From the NCBI GenBank assembly GCA_903892355.1, contig CAITIE010000032.1, forward strand, positions 1-64,000: 64,000 nt of DNA. Direction: 5' to 3'. The notes beneath the pieces were generated by a model. It ran no database searches. It was not told the origin of the DNA and saw only the letters and a list, made by a program, of their open reading frames with translations. The position numbers were made by a program, and so were the translations under genes. How positions within the stretch are numbered: the stretch's first letter is position 1; each line of letters begins with the position of its first letter. This document shows positions 37,498 to 47,765 of the stretch, in pieces. The stretch is from an uncultured Pirellula sp. (GTDB lineage Bacteria; Planctomycetota; Planctomycetia; Pirellulales; Pirellulaceae).

Positions 37498-37772
37498 GAT
37501 AAAAAACCCGAAAAGAATCATCGAGAGAAGCTGGTATTTGCGGTTCAGCGCGTAAACCCCAATGGCCAAAGTGTACGATTTAACGCAGCTTATTTTAGCG
37601 AACGGTGAGGCTGATTGTTAATCGGCTCCCGTTTTAGTTAAACTAACACTAGGTTGAAGGACCGTTTTCGGTGAGAGCATTCGCATTGCTTCGACCGCTA
37701 GTGCTCCTTGCCCGACCGAGTATTACCCTCCCAATAAGGCATCATAGTGCCCCACCACAAGGACCCCCATCC

Positions 37773-39116
37773 ATGGCTTTACACCGTCCCAGTCGCCGCG
37801 ATTTCCTTTACACCAGCGCCGGAGCACTAGCGCTTTCCAACGCGACGACGGGCATCGCCCGAACGCTGACGTCCCCCTCGGATACACTGCGATTGGCTGG
37901 TATCGGGGTGGGAGGAATGGGAGGCGCTGATTTAGGGTCCCTCAGTTCCCACGCCAAAGTCGAAGTCGTCGCGCTCTGCGATGTGGATGCAAACAATTTG
38001 GCTGCTGCCGGTGAAAAGCATCCCAAGGCGAAGCGGTTCTCGGACTTTCGCAAGATGTTTGATGAGATGGCCGACCAAATCGATGCGGTTCATGTTTCCA
38101 CACCGGATCATACGCATGCGGCAGCTGCCATGACCGCGATGAACCATGGCAAGCACGTTTATTGCCAAAAGCCTTTGACGCACGATGTCTACGAATCGCG
38201 ACAACTCAGATTGGTCGCGGAAAAGACAAAACTCGTAACACAGATGGGGACGCAAATCCATTCCGCAAGCCCTTATCGGACCGCGGTGAAGTTGGTCCAA
38301 AGCGGGATCATTGGAAAGATTCGTGAAACCCACTCTTGGAGCAACAAGACGTGGGGGTACGAAGGCCCCAATCCGGAACCGACGCCAATTCCCGAATCGC
38401 TGAATTGGGATTTGTGGCTCGGTACGGCAGCTGAGCGACCTTACTCGCAAGGCCATTTCCATCCTGGGAATTGGAGGCGATGGTACGACTACGGATGTGG
38501 GACCATGGGAGACATGGCGATCCATATCCTGGACCCTGTTTTTTCTGCCCTGAAGCTCGGTGCTCCTATGAAAATCATTTCTAGCAGTTCCGCGGCACCG
38601 AAGTACTCGTTCGGTATGCAGAACCATACGCGATACACCTTCCCCGCTTCCGAGTTCACGACGCCTGATTTCTTGCTAACCTGGAGCGACGGTGGAAAGA
38701 TGCCCGATACGTCTTCATGGCCACTCGAAGGCGGTCCGGAAGGAAAGCCGCTCGGCTTGCCCGATCAAGGCTCCATGTTCCTGGGAGAAAAAGGTGCCAT
38801 ACTCCTCCCGCACGTCGCGATGCCTGTGTTGTTGCCGCTCAATCAATTCGCGGAAACCAAAATCGAAGCGGCTCCGGATGGTAATCACTATCACTTGTTC
38901 GTCGATGCATGTTTGGGTGGTGCACCAACAACGGCGCACTTCGGTTATGCCGGGCCATTGACCGAAGCCGTCTTGCTCGGAACGCTGGCGAATCGATTCC
39001 CTGGAGAAGAATTGGTATGGAATCCGACAGCGCTCAGCATTCCGAACCACCAACAAGCGAACTCGCTGCTGAGAAGAAACTACCGCAAAGGATTTGAGGT
39101 TACCAACTTGTCCTGA
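37773..39116 (+). CDS. Tat-exported Gfo/Idh/MocA family oxidoreductase
   Basis: 447 residues. The ATG at 37773 has AAGGA 10 nt upstream and begins a twin-arginine leader (SRRDFLYTSAGALALSNA). The Rossmann start is LAGIGVGGMGGADLGSL, then VALCDVDANNLAAAGEKHP, and the catalytic-lysine block HGKHVYCQKPLTHDV, with Gln where Glu is usual. GTMGDMAIHILDPVFSALKLG is the C-terminal dimerisation part. These NAD(P)-dependent enzymes act on sugars or inositols; the Tat signal implies that cofactor-loaded protein is exported. An open frame extends 34 codons upstream from a GTG but would bury the leader. Substrate unknown. Confidence 0.9.
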   Translation: MALHRPSRRDFLYTSAGALALSNATTGIARTLTSPSDTLRLAGIGVGGMGGADLGSLSSHAKVEVVALCDVDANNLAAAGEKHPKAKRFSDFRKMFDEMADQIDAVHVSTPDHTHAAAAMTAMNHGKHVYCQKPLTHDVYESRQLRLVAEKTKLVTQMGTQIHSASPYRTAVKLVQSGIIGKIRETHSWSNKTWGYEGPNPEPTPIPESLNWDLWLGTAAERPYSQGHFHPGNWRRWYDYGCGTMGDMAIHILDPVFSALKLGAPMKIISSSSAAPKYSFGMQNHTRYTFPASEFTTPDFLLTWSDGGKMPDTSSWPLEGGPEGKPLGLPDQGSMFLGEKGAILLPHVAMPVLLPLNQFAETKIEAAPDGNHYHLFVDACLGGAPTTAHFGYAGPLTEAVLLGTLANRFPGEELVWNPTALSIPNHQQANSLLRRNYRKGFEVTNLS

Positions 39117-39275
39117 TCAGGTGGAATCGCAGGTAACTGCAATCACTCCTCAAAAAACCATTCCGGCGCTTGCGTCTCCACTGCTGCCGTGAGCAGCGAG
39201 CGCTAGCCCTCCGGTGTCTCTCAACCTCGCTCCAACGTTCGTCTTGCGTCGTGCCGCCAAGGGAATGCAGTGCCA

Positions 39276-39557
39276 TCAGTTCGACAAACTTCCTGCTAGG
39301 ACCTTTAGTTCGACTGGCATCAAGACATCGTTGGCATCGAGCAGTTCCACAGCAGTGCAACGCTCCAGTTCAAATCGTCGACAATCCTCGCGGCAAAGGC
39401 ACAGTGCAAGCATCGCTTTGCCCTCGAGGATCCGAATCGGGCTGACCACCCGCTCCGTTCGAGCCCCCGATTTGTCGGAATAGACCATGCGGAGCACGAA
39501 TGACTCCGGTGCCAGAAGTGCTTTGCGAATCATCATTTTTTCGGTGCTGGTCATCAT
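39276..39557 (-). CDS. Stand-alone WYL-domain-like small protein
   Basis: 93 residues from the ATG at 39555-39557, with GGAG 6 nt upstream. The sequence reads as a WYL core: FVLRMVYSDKSGARTERVVS, PIRILEGKAMLALCLCREDC and RRFELERCTAVELLD. WYL domains normally follow a helix-turn-helix in transcription factors and bind nucleic acids or small ligands; here there is no DNA-binding part. The surrounding bases (39117-39275 and 39558-39806) show nothing else. The role is unknown; a ligand sensor or regulator fragment is possible. Confidence 0.65.
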   Translation of the reverse strand: MMTSTEKMMIRKALLAPESFVLRMVYSDKSGARTERVVSPIRILEGKAMLALCLCREDCRRFELERCTAVELLDANDVLMPVELKVLAGSLSN

Positions 39558-39806
39558 GACAAACTCCAGTGCATGCGGAACGAAAGGACTGTTTTTGACG
39601 AGCTATACGAGCGTGAGTGGCACTCGCATGATCCGTACTAGTGCGGCTCGATGAACTGCCGGAAGATGGACTGCCGGGTTATCTTTTCCGTGGAAAGCCG
39701 AAGATGTGTTTCTATCTTCCGCATTTCGACACCACCAGTATCAGACGGTGGTGAGACACGTTTGGTCCAAGCCCCGAGAAAATCGCGATTTTTATCCGAG
39801 CCCTAC

Positions 39807-42800
39807 TTAGTTTTTCAGTCGCTTTCGTGGGTTCTTATTCTTCCGTACTGCGTCGACTTCTAGGACCAGTCGCAACCCCAAGGTGTTGCCGATGGAATTG
39901 TCGAGACTGACGCCAGCGCGCGATGCGATGTGGGCCTGCATTGGATTCGTGGAGTACGAATTTCCGCGGTAAGCTCGTTTATCCCTTGGGTTTTGGATCC
40001 TCGGATTGACCTCCGGCCCAGATTCCTTGCCTTCAAAACGCGTTGGATCAAATCCATCTTGGGTATATTCCTGAAGATTGCCAAGCATATCGAAAAGGCC
40101 GAAAGGATTGGCCTCCAGTCGTGCAACCGGATGCGAGGAGCCTTGCGAATTTGCCAGCAACCACTCACAGCCTAGCAAGAGATTATCGGGACACCAGAAC
40201 CGCCCACTCGATCCTGCACGAGCTGCAAACTCCCATTCCGCCTCTGTTGGCAAGCGATAACCAGGGCCTTCACGGTCTGCGACATCATTATTGGAACGAA
40301 GGTACATCGGAGGGAGGTTGTCCCTTGTTGCCATCGCCACGCAAAAGTCGACCGCTTGCAAAAATGTGAAACTGGCGGGCAACGTCAATTCGATTTGCGA
40401 CTTGGGTGGTTGCACCCCAGTCACCAGAACCATTTGCTCGCGGGTGATCTCCGTTCTCGACATGTAGAACGGCTGTGAAATCACAACCGACCTTCGCGGA
40501 CCAGCATTTCGAAGTGCATCAGGATTCGCAAGTCCCTCCGAGGCTTTCGCGTACTGGAGGATCTCCTCGGGTGTCGCCCCCATCTCAAATTCGCCTGGCG
40601 GGATTAGGGCAAACTCGATTCCTGCTGAGTTGACGAACAGAGGCTCCACGTCCAAGTACCTCGCCCATCGACGCTGATGCTCTCCAGCAGCCTTAGGGTT
40701 AAAAGGAACGGTCGCCGGTCCGGGGAAATTTTTCGCTAAAGGCCATCCGTACCAGTTGTTTTCGTCGGGCTTGTTCTCTTCGGGCTTGTTCTCTTCGGGC
40801 GGCTTATCCTTTGGTATCTGCTTCGCTGTTGAGGCTTCGCTAGCCATCATCTCTTCTGCTGCTTTTTTATTGTCTGGGGATCCCGGCTTCGATTCCGATG
40901 CATTGAGCGGTTGCGGCGACGTTGCTCCTTCCGGATTTCCCGCTGGTTTGAGCGGCGTGGACGGCTCAGATTTTTTGCTCGAAGCCACCGAATTGCCTGA
41001 GGGCATATCCGGTTTCTTGCCGTTCAGCTTCTCCGCATTCGAAGCTTGGGTATCGCTGGACTTAGGCTGCGATGGCTCCTCGGATTTTGCCTGCTTCAAA
41101 TTGATCGATTCACGAGTCTGCTCTTTGGAAGCGATCACAAACTGCCCCTTTTCCGATTCAAATCCTTCCTTACTGATTTCATATCGATACTCACCAGGAA
41201 CGAGATTCAGTTCCAAAGGCGAAGCGAGTCCTGCTTTGAGCGGTATCGCTTTACCGTCGCTGGCAAAGATCTCTACCAAGGAATCGCGAGGGCTGAACTC
41301 CAAGCGAAAAATCCCGGGCAAGGATAGGGAGGTTTTTGCCCCTGCGGGCTTGAGTTCCACCGAGAGTGGATCGTTAACACCGGCTCGCAGTTGCTGCAGG
41401 TGCGAATATTTCACAAACCCTTCCTTGTTGATCTCAAGGAAGTACTTGCCTGGCTTGACTCGGATAGTCTCCTTCTCGGCCATCCTCCTCCCCTCGATAA
41501 CGGTTTTCCTTGCTTGATCCCGAATCAGCAATTCAGCCCCCGGCTCGTTGATGGTAATCTCAAGACGAGCCGATGGGTTTGCAAAAAACAGGTAGTAAAT
41601 CGCTCCGAAACCGAGCAACAGAGCAACAGCTCCGAACATCATCAACATTTCGTTGCGTTGCTGTCTCGATTTTCTCGATCCCGCTTTAACGGTGGAACGG
41701 GAGTTGCTTTTCGACAACGCCGCGACCACCTCGCGTTTCGAGTTGATCGACGACGTATCATTGCTCAGCATTTGGATTGCGACGGTCTCCGCATTGGCCG
41801 ACTCGACCGAAATGTCATCGTTAAGGATATTGGCCGACTTGAGTCCCATGGCCGCAACTTTTTGCAGGGCGGCGATCAATTCTCCCGCGGACGCATACCG
41901 ATCGTCGGGTTTCTTAGCCACCATCTTGTGGATGATTTGGTCCAGCTCTTCCGGGACATCGTCGCGAATGTCGCGTACACTGGGAATTGGGTTCTCCCGG
42001 TGGGCGAGGATCTTTTCGACCATGGACGAACCCGGGTGGATCGGTTTGCCGGTAAGCAATGTGTAAAGGGTGCATCCCAAGCTATAAATGTCGCTTCGCG
42101 CATCCGCTTTGCGTGTATCGACACCTTGCTCCGGAGACATGTAATCCAACGTCCCTAAGATGTCACCGTCCCCTGTCAAACCATCGATCGAATCGGCATC
42201 GGGAAGCTCCTGCTCTTCGATTCGGGCCAGCCCCATATCCAGGATCTTAACAACCCCTTCCTTGTTGACCAAAAGATTCGCGGGCTTGATGTCCCGATGG
42301 ATCACGTTCTGCTGATGGGCATACTTCAAGCCCTCGGCGGCTTGCAAGACATAATCGACTGCATTCGCAACAGGCAAAGGTCCGTAGGCTCGCAGCGTCG
42401 ACTTCAAGTCCTTGCCGTCGACAAATTCCATCACTAGGTAATTCACTCCGCGATCTTCACCCGCATCGTACGCAGTCACAATATTCGGGTGGATCAATTT
42501 CGCTGCGGCTTCGGTCTCCTTATGAAACCGCCGGATCGCGGCTTCGGACTGCACCTTGGTGGTCGATATCACCTTCAAAGCCACCACGCGTTGCATCCGT
42601 CGATGCCGCGCTCGATAAACTTGCCCCATGCCTCCTTGGCCGATTTGGTCCAAAACCAGATAGGCGCCCAACGTCAACGCTTTTCCACGGCCATTCAACA
42701 GTACCTGCGCTTGAAACTTGGTCAGCCTCCCTTGCCGAATCGCTTCTTTGGCGATTTCAACCGCACCCGCATCCCGGATCGATTTTGGCAAGCTCGTGGA

Positions 42801-42929
42801 GAACTGAGTGACTTCGGACTGCGGGAGAATGTTCGCCTCTGCAAACGACTCTAAGAATGAGGCAGACGTGACCGTGGCAGCAGGTTTGTCTGGTAAGCGA
42901 TTCAGTTCTTTTGGGTCGTCCTTACTCAT
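39807..42929 (-). CDS. Ser/Thr protein kinase with PEGA-like domains and C-terminal SUMF1/FGE-like domain
   Basis: 1040 residues from the ATG at 42927-42929 (GGAG just upstream). The kinase domain has [12 protein letters not shown] (96-107), Lys119 in [16 protein letters not shown] (211-220) and DMG (231-233). A transmembrane helix spans about 428-449. The outer part has two PEGA-like repeats ([24 protein letters not shown]), a long Pro/Ser/Lys-rich linker (about 615-735), and a SUMF1-type domain (about 790-1035) with [27 protein letters not shown] and [20 protein letters not shown]. The cysteines needed for formylglycine formation are absent from YRGNSYSTN, so this domain is probably a binding fold. 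The protein resembles a membrane sensor kinase. Confidence 0.92.
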   Translation of the reverse strand: MSKDDPKELNRLPDKPAATVTSASFLESFAEANILPQSEVTQFSTSLPKSIRDAGAVEIAKEAIRQGRLTKFQAQVLLNGRGKALTLGAYLVLDQIGQGGMGQVYRARHRRMQRVVALKVISTTKVQSEAAIRRFHKETEAAAKLIHPNIVTAYDAGEDRGVNYLVMEFVDGKDLKSTLRAYGPLPVANAVDYVLQAAEGLKYAHQQNVIHRDIKPANLLVNKEGVVKILDMGLARIEEQELPDADSIDGLTGDGDILGTLDYMSPEQGVDTRKADARSDIYSLGCTLYTLLTGKPIHPGSSMVEKILAHRENPIPSVRDIRDDVPEELDQIIHKMVAKKPDDRYASAGELIAALQKVAAMGLKSANILNDDISVESANAETVAIQMLSNDTSSINSKREVVAALSKSNSRSTVKAGSRKSRQQRNEMLMMFGAVALLLGFGAIYYLFFANPSARLEITINEPGAELLIRDQARKTVIEGRRMAEKETIRVKPGKYFLEINKEGFVKYSHLQQLRAGVNDPLSVELKPAGAKTSLSLPGIFRLEFSPRDSLVEIFASDGKAIPLKAGLASPLELNLVPGEYRYEISKEGFESEKGQFVIASKEQTRESINLKQAKSEEPSQPKSSDTQASNAEKLNGKKPDMPSGNSVASSKKSEPSTPLKPAGNPEGATSPQPLNASESKPGSPDNKKAAEEMMASEASTAKQIPKDKPPEENKPEENKPDENNWYGWPLAKNFPGPATVPFNPKAAGEHQRRWARYLDVEPLFVNSAGIEFALIPPGEFEMGATPEEILQYAKASEGLANPDALRNAGPRRSVVISQPFYMSRTEITREQMVLVTGVQPPKSQIELTLPASFTFLQAVDFCVAMATRDNLPPMYLRSNNDVADREGPGYRLPTEAEWEFAARAGSSGRFWCPDNLLLGCEWLLANSQGSSHPVARLEANPFGLFDMLGNLQEYTQDGFDPTRFEGKESGPEVNPRIQNPRDKRAYRGNSYSTNPMQAHIASRAGVSLDNSIGNTLGLRLVLEVDAVRKNKNPRKRLKN

Positions 42930-43443
42930 GGGCTCTCCAGATCGAGCGTGCGCGGGGAACTGCAGGTGGAGCGGGTCCACGACCATTGGGATGCCAACAG
43001 CGCCCGAGGAACGCAACTAGGCTCGATCCAAACTGATTCCCAACACGGATTCACCTTCAAGCGACACCGGTTCCATTTGCATGCACTAGGTCTCAGCCAA
43101 CCTCGGAGGGACTCGCAACACACACGAAATCTGGCATGTGTGAACATGCGGGACACCCCCCGCACCAATCCCCGCGAACGCTAACTATCAGTTTATTCGG
43201 AACTCTTCAAGCGACGCAACACACTACATCTTGGGAAGTGCCAATTCCCAAGCTTTTCTCTTGCATTTCTTCTCGGCAAACCCCGTCCCAAAGAATTGGT
43301 CTCGAAATCGGGCACGGGAGATATTCTGGTCAAATTCGAGCGAGTCAAGTAGGATCCGAACTCTCGCTTGCGGCATCCCGCTCGCCGATGACGCCTAGCC
43401 CCCCTAGCATTCCCGCCTCTAACACCCAACTACCTCGTTTCCC
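42930..43443. other. Intergenic region between the kinase and uxaE genes
   Basis: About 510 bases between divergent genes, so both promoters lie here. I see no recognisable small gene, RNA or strong hairpin. The size is large for this window and could hide an unlabelled regulatory RNA. Confidence 0.45.
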
Positions 43444-44700
43444 ATGATGCTCAGACTGGATCGATTTTCGTTTGGCGTTGGCGATCGATTCGCCCATCAA
43501 GCCTCCGCGCAACTCAGCGCTTTTCAGAAACTCGAACGGGACGGGGTAGTCGCTATTCCGGTTTGGAACAAATCCAACCGTGAACACTCCTTCATCGGCT
43601 CCGAGCCATCGAGCGTCCGACGAGCAGCCATTCGAGCGATCGAGGAGTTGGGCTGGAAACACGCGTGGCACGTCGATGCGGATCACATCCGCTTGGAAAC
43701 TGTGGATCGGTTTCTCGACTCCTCCGATTTCTTCACGATCGATGTTGCCGACTCGATCGGAGTTCAAGCCAGCGAATCGGACGCAGCGGCATTTCTCCAA
43801 CGACACCCTGAACTGATCGGGCGGATCACCATCGATGGTATCGAACAACCTCTTGAGCTAACCCGCGAGAAAGTCTCGCAAATCGTCGGCAAGTATTTTG
43901 CCGCGGCTCAGGAAGCGGGAACAATTTACCGGCATATCGAGAGCAAAAAGGGGACGGCCGGATTCATCGCCGAAGTATCGATGGACGAAACCGACTCACC
44001 ACAAACCCCGCAGGAGTTGTTCGTTATTCTCGCGGCACTGGCAGATCAAGGAGTCCAATTGCAGACCATCGCTCCCAAGTTCACCGGGCGGTTCAATAAA
44101 GGTGTGGATTACGTCGGGGATCTCACGCAATTCGAAAAAGAGTTTCGCGACGATCTGTCGGTCATCGCCCATTGCGTGAATCAGTATGGACTCCCCTCAA
44201 ACCTCAAACTGAGCGTTCACAGCGGAAGCGACAAGTTTTCGATCTACCCGATCATTCGACGTGCACTCGCGGACACTCACGCCGGATTGCATATCAAAAC
44301 CGCAGGTACAACGTGGCTCGAAGAACTCATCGGATTGTCCGAGGCCGGTGGCGATGGACTGCAATTGGTCAATGACATCTACGCAGTAGCATTAGACCAG
44401 ATCGATGCGCTGAGCGCACCCTACGCCAGCGTGATCGACATCGATCCGATCAAGTTACCCACCAAGCAATCGGCGAGGGGTTGGACTGGCAAGCAATGGG
44501 CTGATGCCTTGCGGCACGTCCCAAACCACCCCGACTTCAACGCGAGCCTACGTCAATTGCTGCACGTGTCGTTCAAGCTCGCAGCCAAAGAAGGAACCCG
44601 ATTCACTGACTTGCTCAAGGCCAACCGCGATATCGTCGCGAAGAACGTGTCGGACAATATTTACCTCAGGCACATGCGCCCATTGTTCTTGCCTTCATAG
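43444..44700 (+). CDS. uxaE: Tagaturonate epimerase family protein (UxaE-like)
   Basis: 418 residues. The blocks FSFGVGDRFAHQASAQL, WHVDADHIRLETVDRFLDSS, FFTIDVADSIG, IAPKFTGRFNKGVDYVGDL and LKLSVHSGSDKFSIYPII match the UxaE family, which interconverts D-tagaturonate and D-fructuronate in galacturonate catabolism. The conserved His and Asp residues in these blocks are likely metal ligands. Cytoplasmic: no signal peptide. The other galacturonate genes (uxaA, uxaC, kdgK) are not in the window, so the assignment rests on sequence alone. ATG start at the frame opening; no strong Shine-Dalgarno site is seen. Confidence 0.75.
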   Translation: MMLRLDRFSFGVGDRFAHQASAQLSAFQKLERDGVVAIPVWNKSNREHSFIGSEPSSVRRAAIRAIEELGWKHAWHVDADHIRLETVDRFLDSSDFFTIDVADSIGVQASESDAAAFLQRHPELIGRITIDGIEQPLELTREKVSQIVGKYFAAAQEAGTIYRHIESKKGTAGFIAEVSMDETDSPQTPQELFVILAALADQGVQLQTIAPKFTGRFNKGVDYVGDLTQFEKEFRDDLSVIAHCVNQYGLPSNLKLSVHSGSDKFSIYPIIRRALADTHAGLHIKTAGTTWLEELIGLSEAGGDGLQLVNDIYAVALDQIDALSAPYASVIDIDPIKLPTKQSARGWTGKQWADALRHVPNHPDFNASLRQLLHVSFKLAAKEGTRFTDLLKANRDIVAKNVSDNIYLRHMRPLFLPS

Positions 44701-44873
44701 ACGCCTGTTGCATCCGCGAACCGTGGCAGGCAATCTCCGAGTGCCGTCCGCCCGTCACCACGTAACCCCCCAAATTGCCACTTAGCCCATCTTAAAACTC
44801 ACGCGAAGCCGCGAATAACGCGAATAACGTGAAGTGGATCATCGAACGTGGTATCAGATTGGCTTCCCGCCCT

Positions 44874-46415
44874 TTATTGCTGCTTCGCATTGAACTGCGC
44901 ACGCAACTGCTTCAGCGCGGACGCAACGAGCAATTCGCCGCTTCCTTCGGCGCAACGTGCTGAGATAACTTCGTAATTGCCTTGAGCATACGCCTGCTGA
45001 GTCGGAACATACCCAATCGAGCCATTGGCTAATTCGTGGATCGAAGTCGTGGCAAAGGGAGATCCGGCCTTGATGGACATCCCGAGTTGCACAAAGATTT
45101 CCCCCGGCAGGGCTACCCAAGCGATCTCGCGTCCGACGGTGATGACTTGAACCTCGGCTTCAATCAGAGACTCGCCACGAGCCTCTACGTCGGCGATTCG
45201 ATACGCTTCTACCATGTCCATGAACGGAGGGGCGGGCGTACTGCTGATTTTTGACAACACGTCCTTAGCCCATCGGGAACGCTCCTCCGTGTGGGGAGCT
45301 TTCGGAAGCATTACGATTTCTCGGGACGCTTGGATGTCAGTCGTCGCTGCTCGTTGCAATGCATTGAGATTCCTCAGAATGGCACCGGACAAACGCGTGC
45401 CGATCCGCGCTGCTTCTTGATGGCCCCCTTGGCGACTCGCCGAACGGACATCGATATGGTTCACATCGCCGCAGCAACCGGTCGCATACTGAAAATGCCG
45501 ATCGGTTCCGAATACACTGCCGAGGCACCGCTCGAGGGTAAACGGCATATCCGCGCTCCATTCGGTGCCCCCGACCGTGTCCAAGTGAATGGCAAAGCTG
45601 CTCAATACTCCAATCGGTGTTGACTTATCATCGTGAACGATAATCATGGGAAGCCCATCATCGGTCGGCCCCGCTTCACGAACAATCTTCGGATTCAGCT
45701 TTCCAGGGTTCCAGCCCACCGTCCCATCGGTCATGAAAAACCGACGGTTGAACGCAAGCCTCGATTCGTCGCCGATCCCATGGTGCAACGAAGCTTGGCC
45801 CAAGAACGATTCGGCGGCCACGACACTCTCAAGGATTCGGCTCGGCAGCGACAGCATGTATTGCTTGGCTTCGTCGGTCTGATTGCCAAATCGCGCCGGT
45901 AGTTTTTCGTCCGGTTCGTAAAGCATCGGACCCGTGTGGGAATGGGTTGCGCTAATCATCACACACTCAGGGGGAATGCCGAATTTTTCTCGAATCAATT
46001 CGCGAGTTTCTGCGACCATCCAAGGCGTCGTTGCGATGAGGTCCACGGAGATCAAAACGACTTTGGTCTTTCCGTCATCGAGCATGGTCGCTTTGGACCA
46101 GAGTGGGTCATGCATGTCGGTGGAGTAACGCACTCCGTAATAACCGGCCATCGGTGTTGGTCGCACTGGAGTGATATCCGATTTGCCAAACCCGACGCGC
46201 AGCGTCTGCTGCAGTGCGTTGCCGGCCTCTTTGTCTTGCGCCCAAACCGTGCCCGCCAATCCGAAGAGTACAGCCATCCCAAAGAACGTTTGCATCGCGA
46301 GACGCAGTGTCGCGCAGCAACGCACGTGAGCGTCAACTCCCGTGCACAGCAGCCCACCCGATTCCCAAGGTTGTGTTTCTCGCAAGCGGGGCGGATCGAT
46401 TCTCAAAGTGCTCAT
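44874..46415 (-). CDS. Neutral ceramidase-like secreted hydrolase
   Basis: 513 residues. The block RVGFGKSDITPVRPTPMAGY opens the domain, followed by VLISVDLIATTPWM, MISATHSHTGP (the HSHTGP motif with zinc ligands) and GCCGDVNHIDVR, all typical of the neutral/alkaline non-lysosomal ceramidase family. A hydrophobic leader (MQTFFGMAVLFGLAGTVWAQ) begins 40 codons into the frame. The upstream ATG at 46415 overlaps the NHL gene stop (ATGA) and would be coupled, while the internal ATG at 46295 gives a cleaner signal peptide; both are possible. In planctomycetes such proteins are common and their real substrates are unknown. Confidence 0.82.
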   Translation of the reverse strand: MSTLRIDPPRLRETQPWESGGLLCTGVDAHVRCCATLRLAMQTFFGMAVLFGLAGTVWAQDKEAGNALQQTLRVGFGKSDITPVRPTPMAGYYGVRYSTDMHDPLWSKATMLDDGKTKVVLISVDLIATTPWMVAETRELIREKFGIPPECVMISATHSHTGPMLYEPDEKLPARFGNQTDEAKQYMLSLPSRILESVVAAESFLGQASLHHGIGDESRLAFNRRFFMTDGTVGWNPGKLNPKIVREAGPTDDGLPMIIVHDDKSTPIGVLSSFAIHLDTVGGTEWSADMPFTLERCLGSVFGTDRHFQYATGCCGDVNHIDVRSASRQGGHQEAARIGTRLSGAILRNLNALQRAATTDIQASREIVMLPKAPHTEERSRWAKDVLSKISSTPAPPFMDMVEAYRIADVEARGESLIEAEVQVITVGREIAWVALPGEIFVQLGMSIKAGSPFATTSIHELANGSIGYVPTQQAYAQGNYEVISARCAEGSGELLVASALKQLRAQFNAKQQ

Positions 46416-47764
46416 GGTTTTTTTCGTTTTAGAGTGGGTGGTTCGGGAGTTTGCGATGGCTTGAACGATAACTTGCGAATCCGATGCGACTCGCTATCGC
46501 CGATGTAAACGGCTCCGTCGGCGTCCGCAAAGATACCATGCGGGCGAGCCAAGCTGCATTCGCGAGCCGGGCCATCGGGGCCATCGCCCGATTTTAGGGT
46601 ACCAGCGATGCGTTCCAACACACCCGTCGTTGATGCGTAGCGCAAAATCGTATGGCTCTCGGTATCTGCTAACCAAACGTTATTGTCACGATCGACCGTA
46701 ATCCCTTTTGGCCCATTCATCGGACTATCGAGTCCGGGCATGGCATCGAGCGGCATCCCCTTTTTTCCCGTCCCCGCTCGCCGATATATCCTGTTCGTCG
46801 TTCCATCCACTTGGAACAACTGGTTGCCTTCTCGAGTTGCTAACCACCAATCACCCCGCGTATCGAAATCGATTGTCCGTGGCCCATGGAGTGGCGACTC
46901 GCTCGCCAGCCGATCGTCCTGCGTCGGTCCCGGCTTGCCAATCCCCGCGATCGTGGAAATCGTTCCGGATCGAGCGTCCACCTTGCGCACGACGTGGTTC
47001 CCTATGTCGCAAATAACAAGATCGCCCAGGCTATTGAACTGTATGCTGTGAGGGGATTGCAACTGCGCCTCCGTGGCTGGCCCTCCATCGCCTTGGTAAC
47101 CCGCTGTGCCCGTTCCTGCAACCGTGGTGACTCTACCCGTCGAACGATCAAAGCGACGAACCCAATGATTGCCAGTATCGACGACTACAAGATTCCCAGC
47201 CGGATCGAAGCGAATCTCATGAGGAAGGTTCAGGGAACAATCGCTGGCGAGGGTACCGTCCGGGGAACGCCCTGGAAAACCTGAACCGGCATACGTTGTC
47301 AAAACACCATCGAGTCCGATCCTGCGGATTTTGTGACCTCCGTACTCGCAAAACCAAAGCGCACCATCCGGCCCCCGTACAACGCCAAATGGATTGTTGA
47401 GTTGAGCGAGCGTCGCAGGCCCTTCGTCCCCTGCCCCTCCCGGCTCACCCGTACCCGCAACCGTTTCAATCCACCACGATCCTTGCGTAAACGATTGGCC
47501 CGCTGGTTCCGAATGGCTCGGGGAATCCTGTGCTATTGCCCACCCGCAAGCAAAAGCGAAGTAGCTCCAGAGGGCGAGTTTCAAGCCCAACGGAGTTACC
47601 GAAAATGTAAAGTGCGTTGCCTTGGCAATTATCCGGTGGATCGATGTCAGACGAAGGCGAAATTGCGAGCTAGAGGCGCTGCGGGTGCCCAGGGTTTCGC
47701 TACAATATCGAGCGTTGCACGATGCATCCGAGTTTCGCCTGTTGTTGCCTGTTACAGGATCCAT
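46412..47764 (-). CDS. Secreted NHL-repeat beta-propeller protein
   Basis: 450 residues. Six NHL repeats are visible (LNNPFGVVRGPDGALWFCEY, LNLPHEIRFDPAGNLVVVD, LQSPHSIQFNSLGDLVICD, LHGPRTIDFDTRGDWWLAT, MNGPKGITVDRDNNVWLAD, LARPHGIFADADGAVYIGD), enough for one six-bladed propeller. A hydrophobic stretch LGLKLALWSYFAFACGWAIA around residues 59-78 looks like the signal peptide, so the real start is probably well after the ATG at 47764, perhaps a TTG near residue 57; no good internal site was found. The ATG at 47764 stands one base from the PQQ gene start. The stop overlaps the ceramidase-like start. Function: binding or scaffold, possibly enzymatic. Confidence 0.78.
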   Translation of the reverse strand: MDPVTGNNRRNSDASCNARYCSETLGTRSASSSQFRLRLTSIHRIIAKATHFTFSVTPLGLKLALWSYFAFACGWAIAQDSPSHSEPAGQSFTQGSWWIETVAGTGEPGGAGDEGPATLAQLNNPFGVVRGPDGALWFCEYGGHKIRRIGLDGVLTTYAGSGFPGRSPDGTLASDCSLNLPHEIRFDPAGNLVVVDTGNHWVRRFDRSTGRVTTVAGTGTAGYQGDGGPATEAQLQSPHSIQFNSLGDLVICDIGNHVVRKVDARSGTISTIAGIGKPGPTQDDRLASESPLHGPRTIDFDTRGDWWLATREGNQLFQVDGTTNRIYRRAGTGKKGMPLDAMPGLDSPMNGPKGITVDRDNNVWLADTESHTILRYASTTGVLERIAGTLKSGDGPDGPARECSLARPHGIFADADGAVYIGDSESHRIRKLSFKPSQTPEPPTLKRKKP

Positions 47765-47765
47765 A

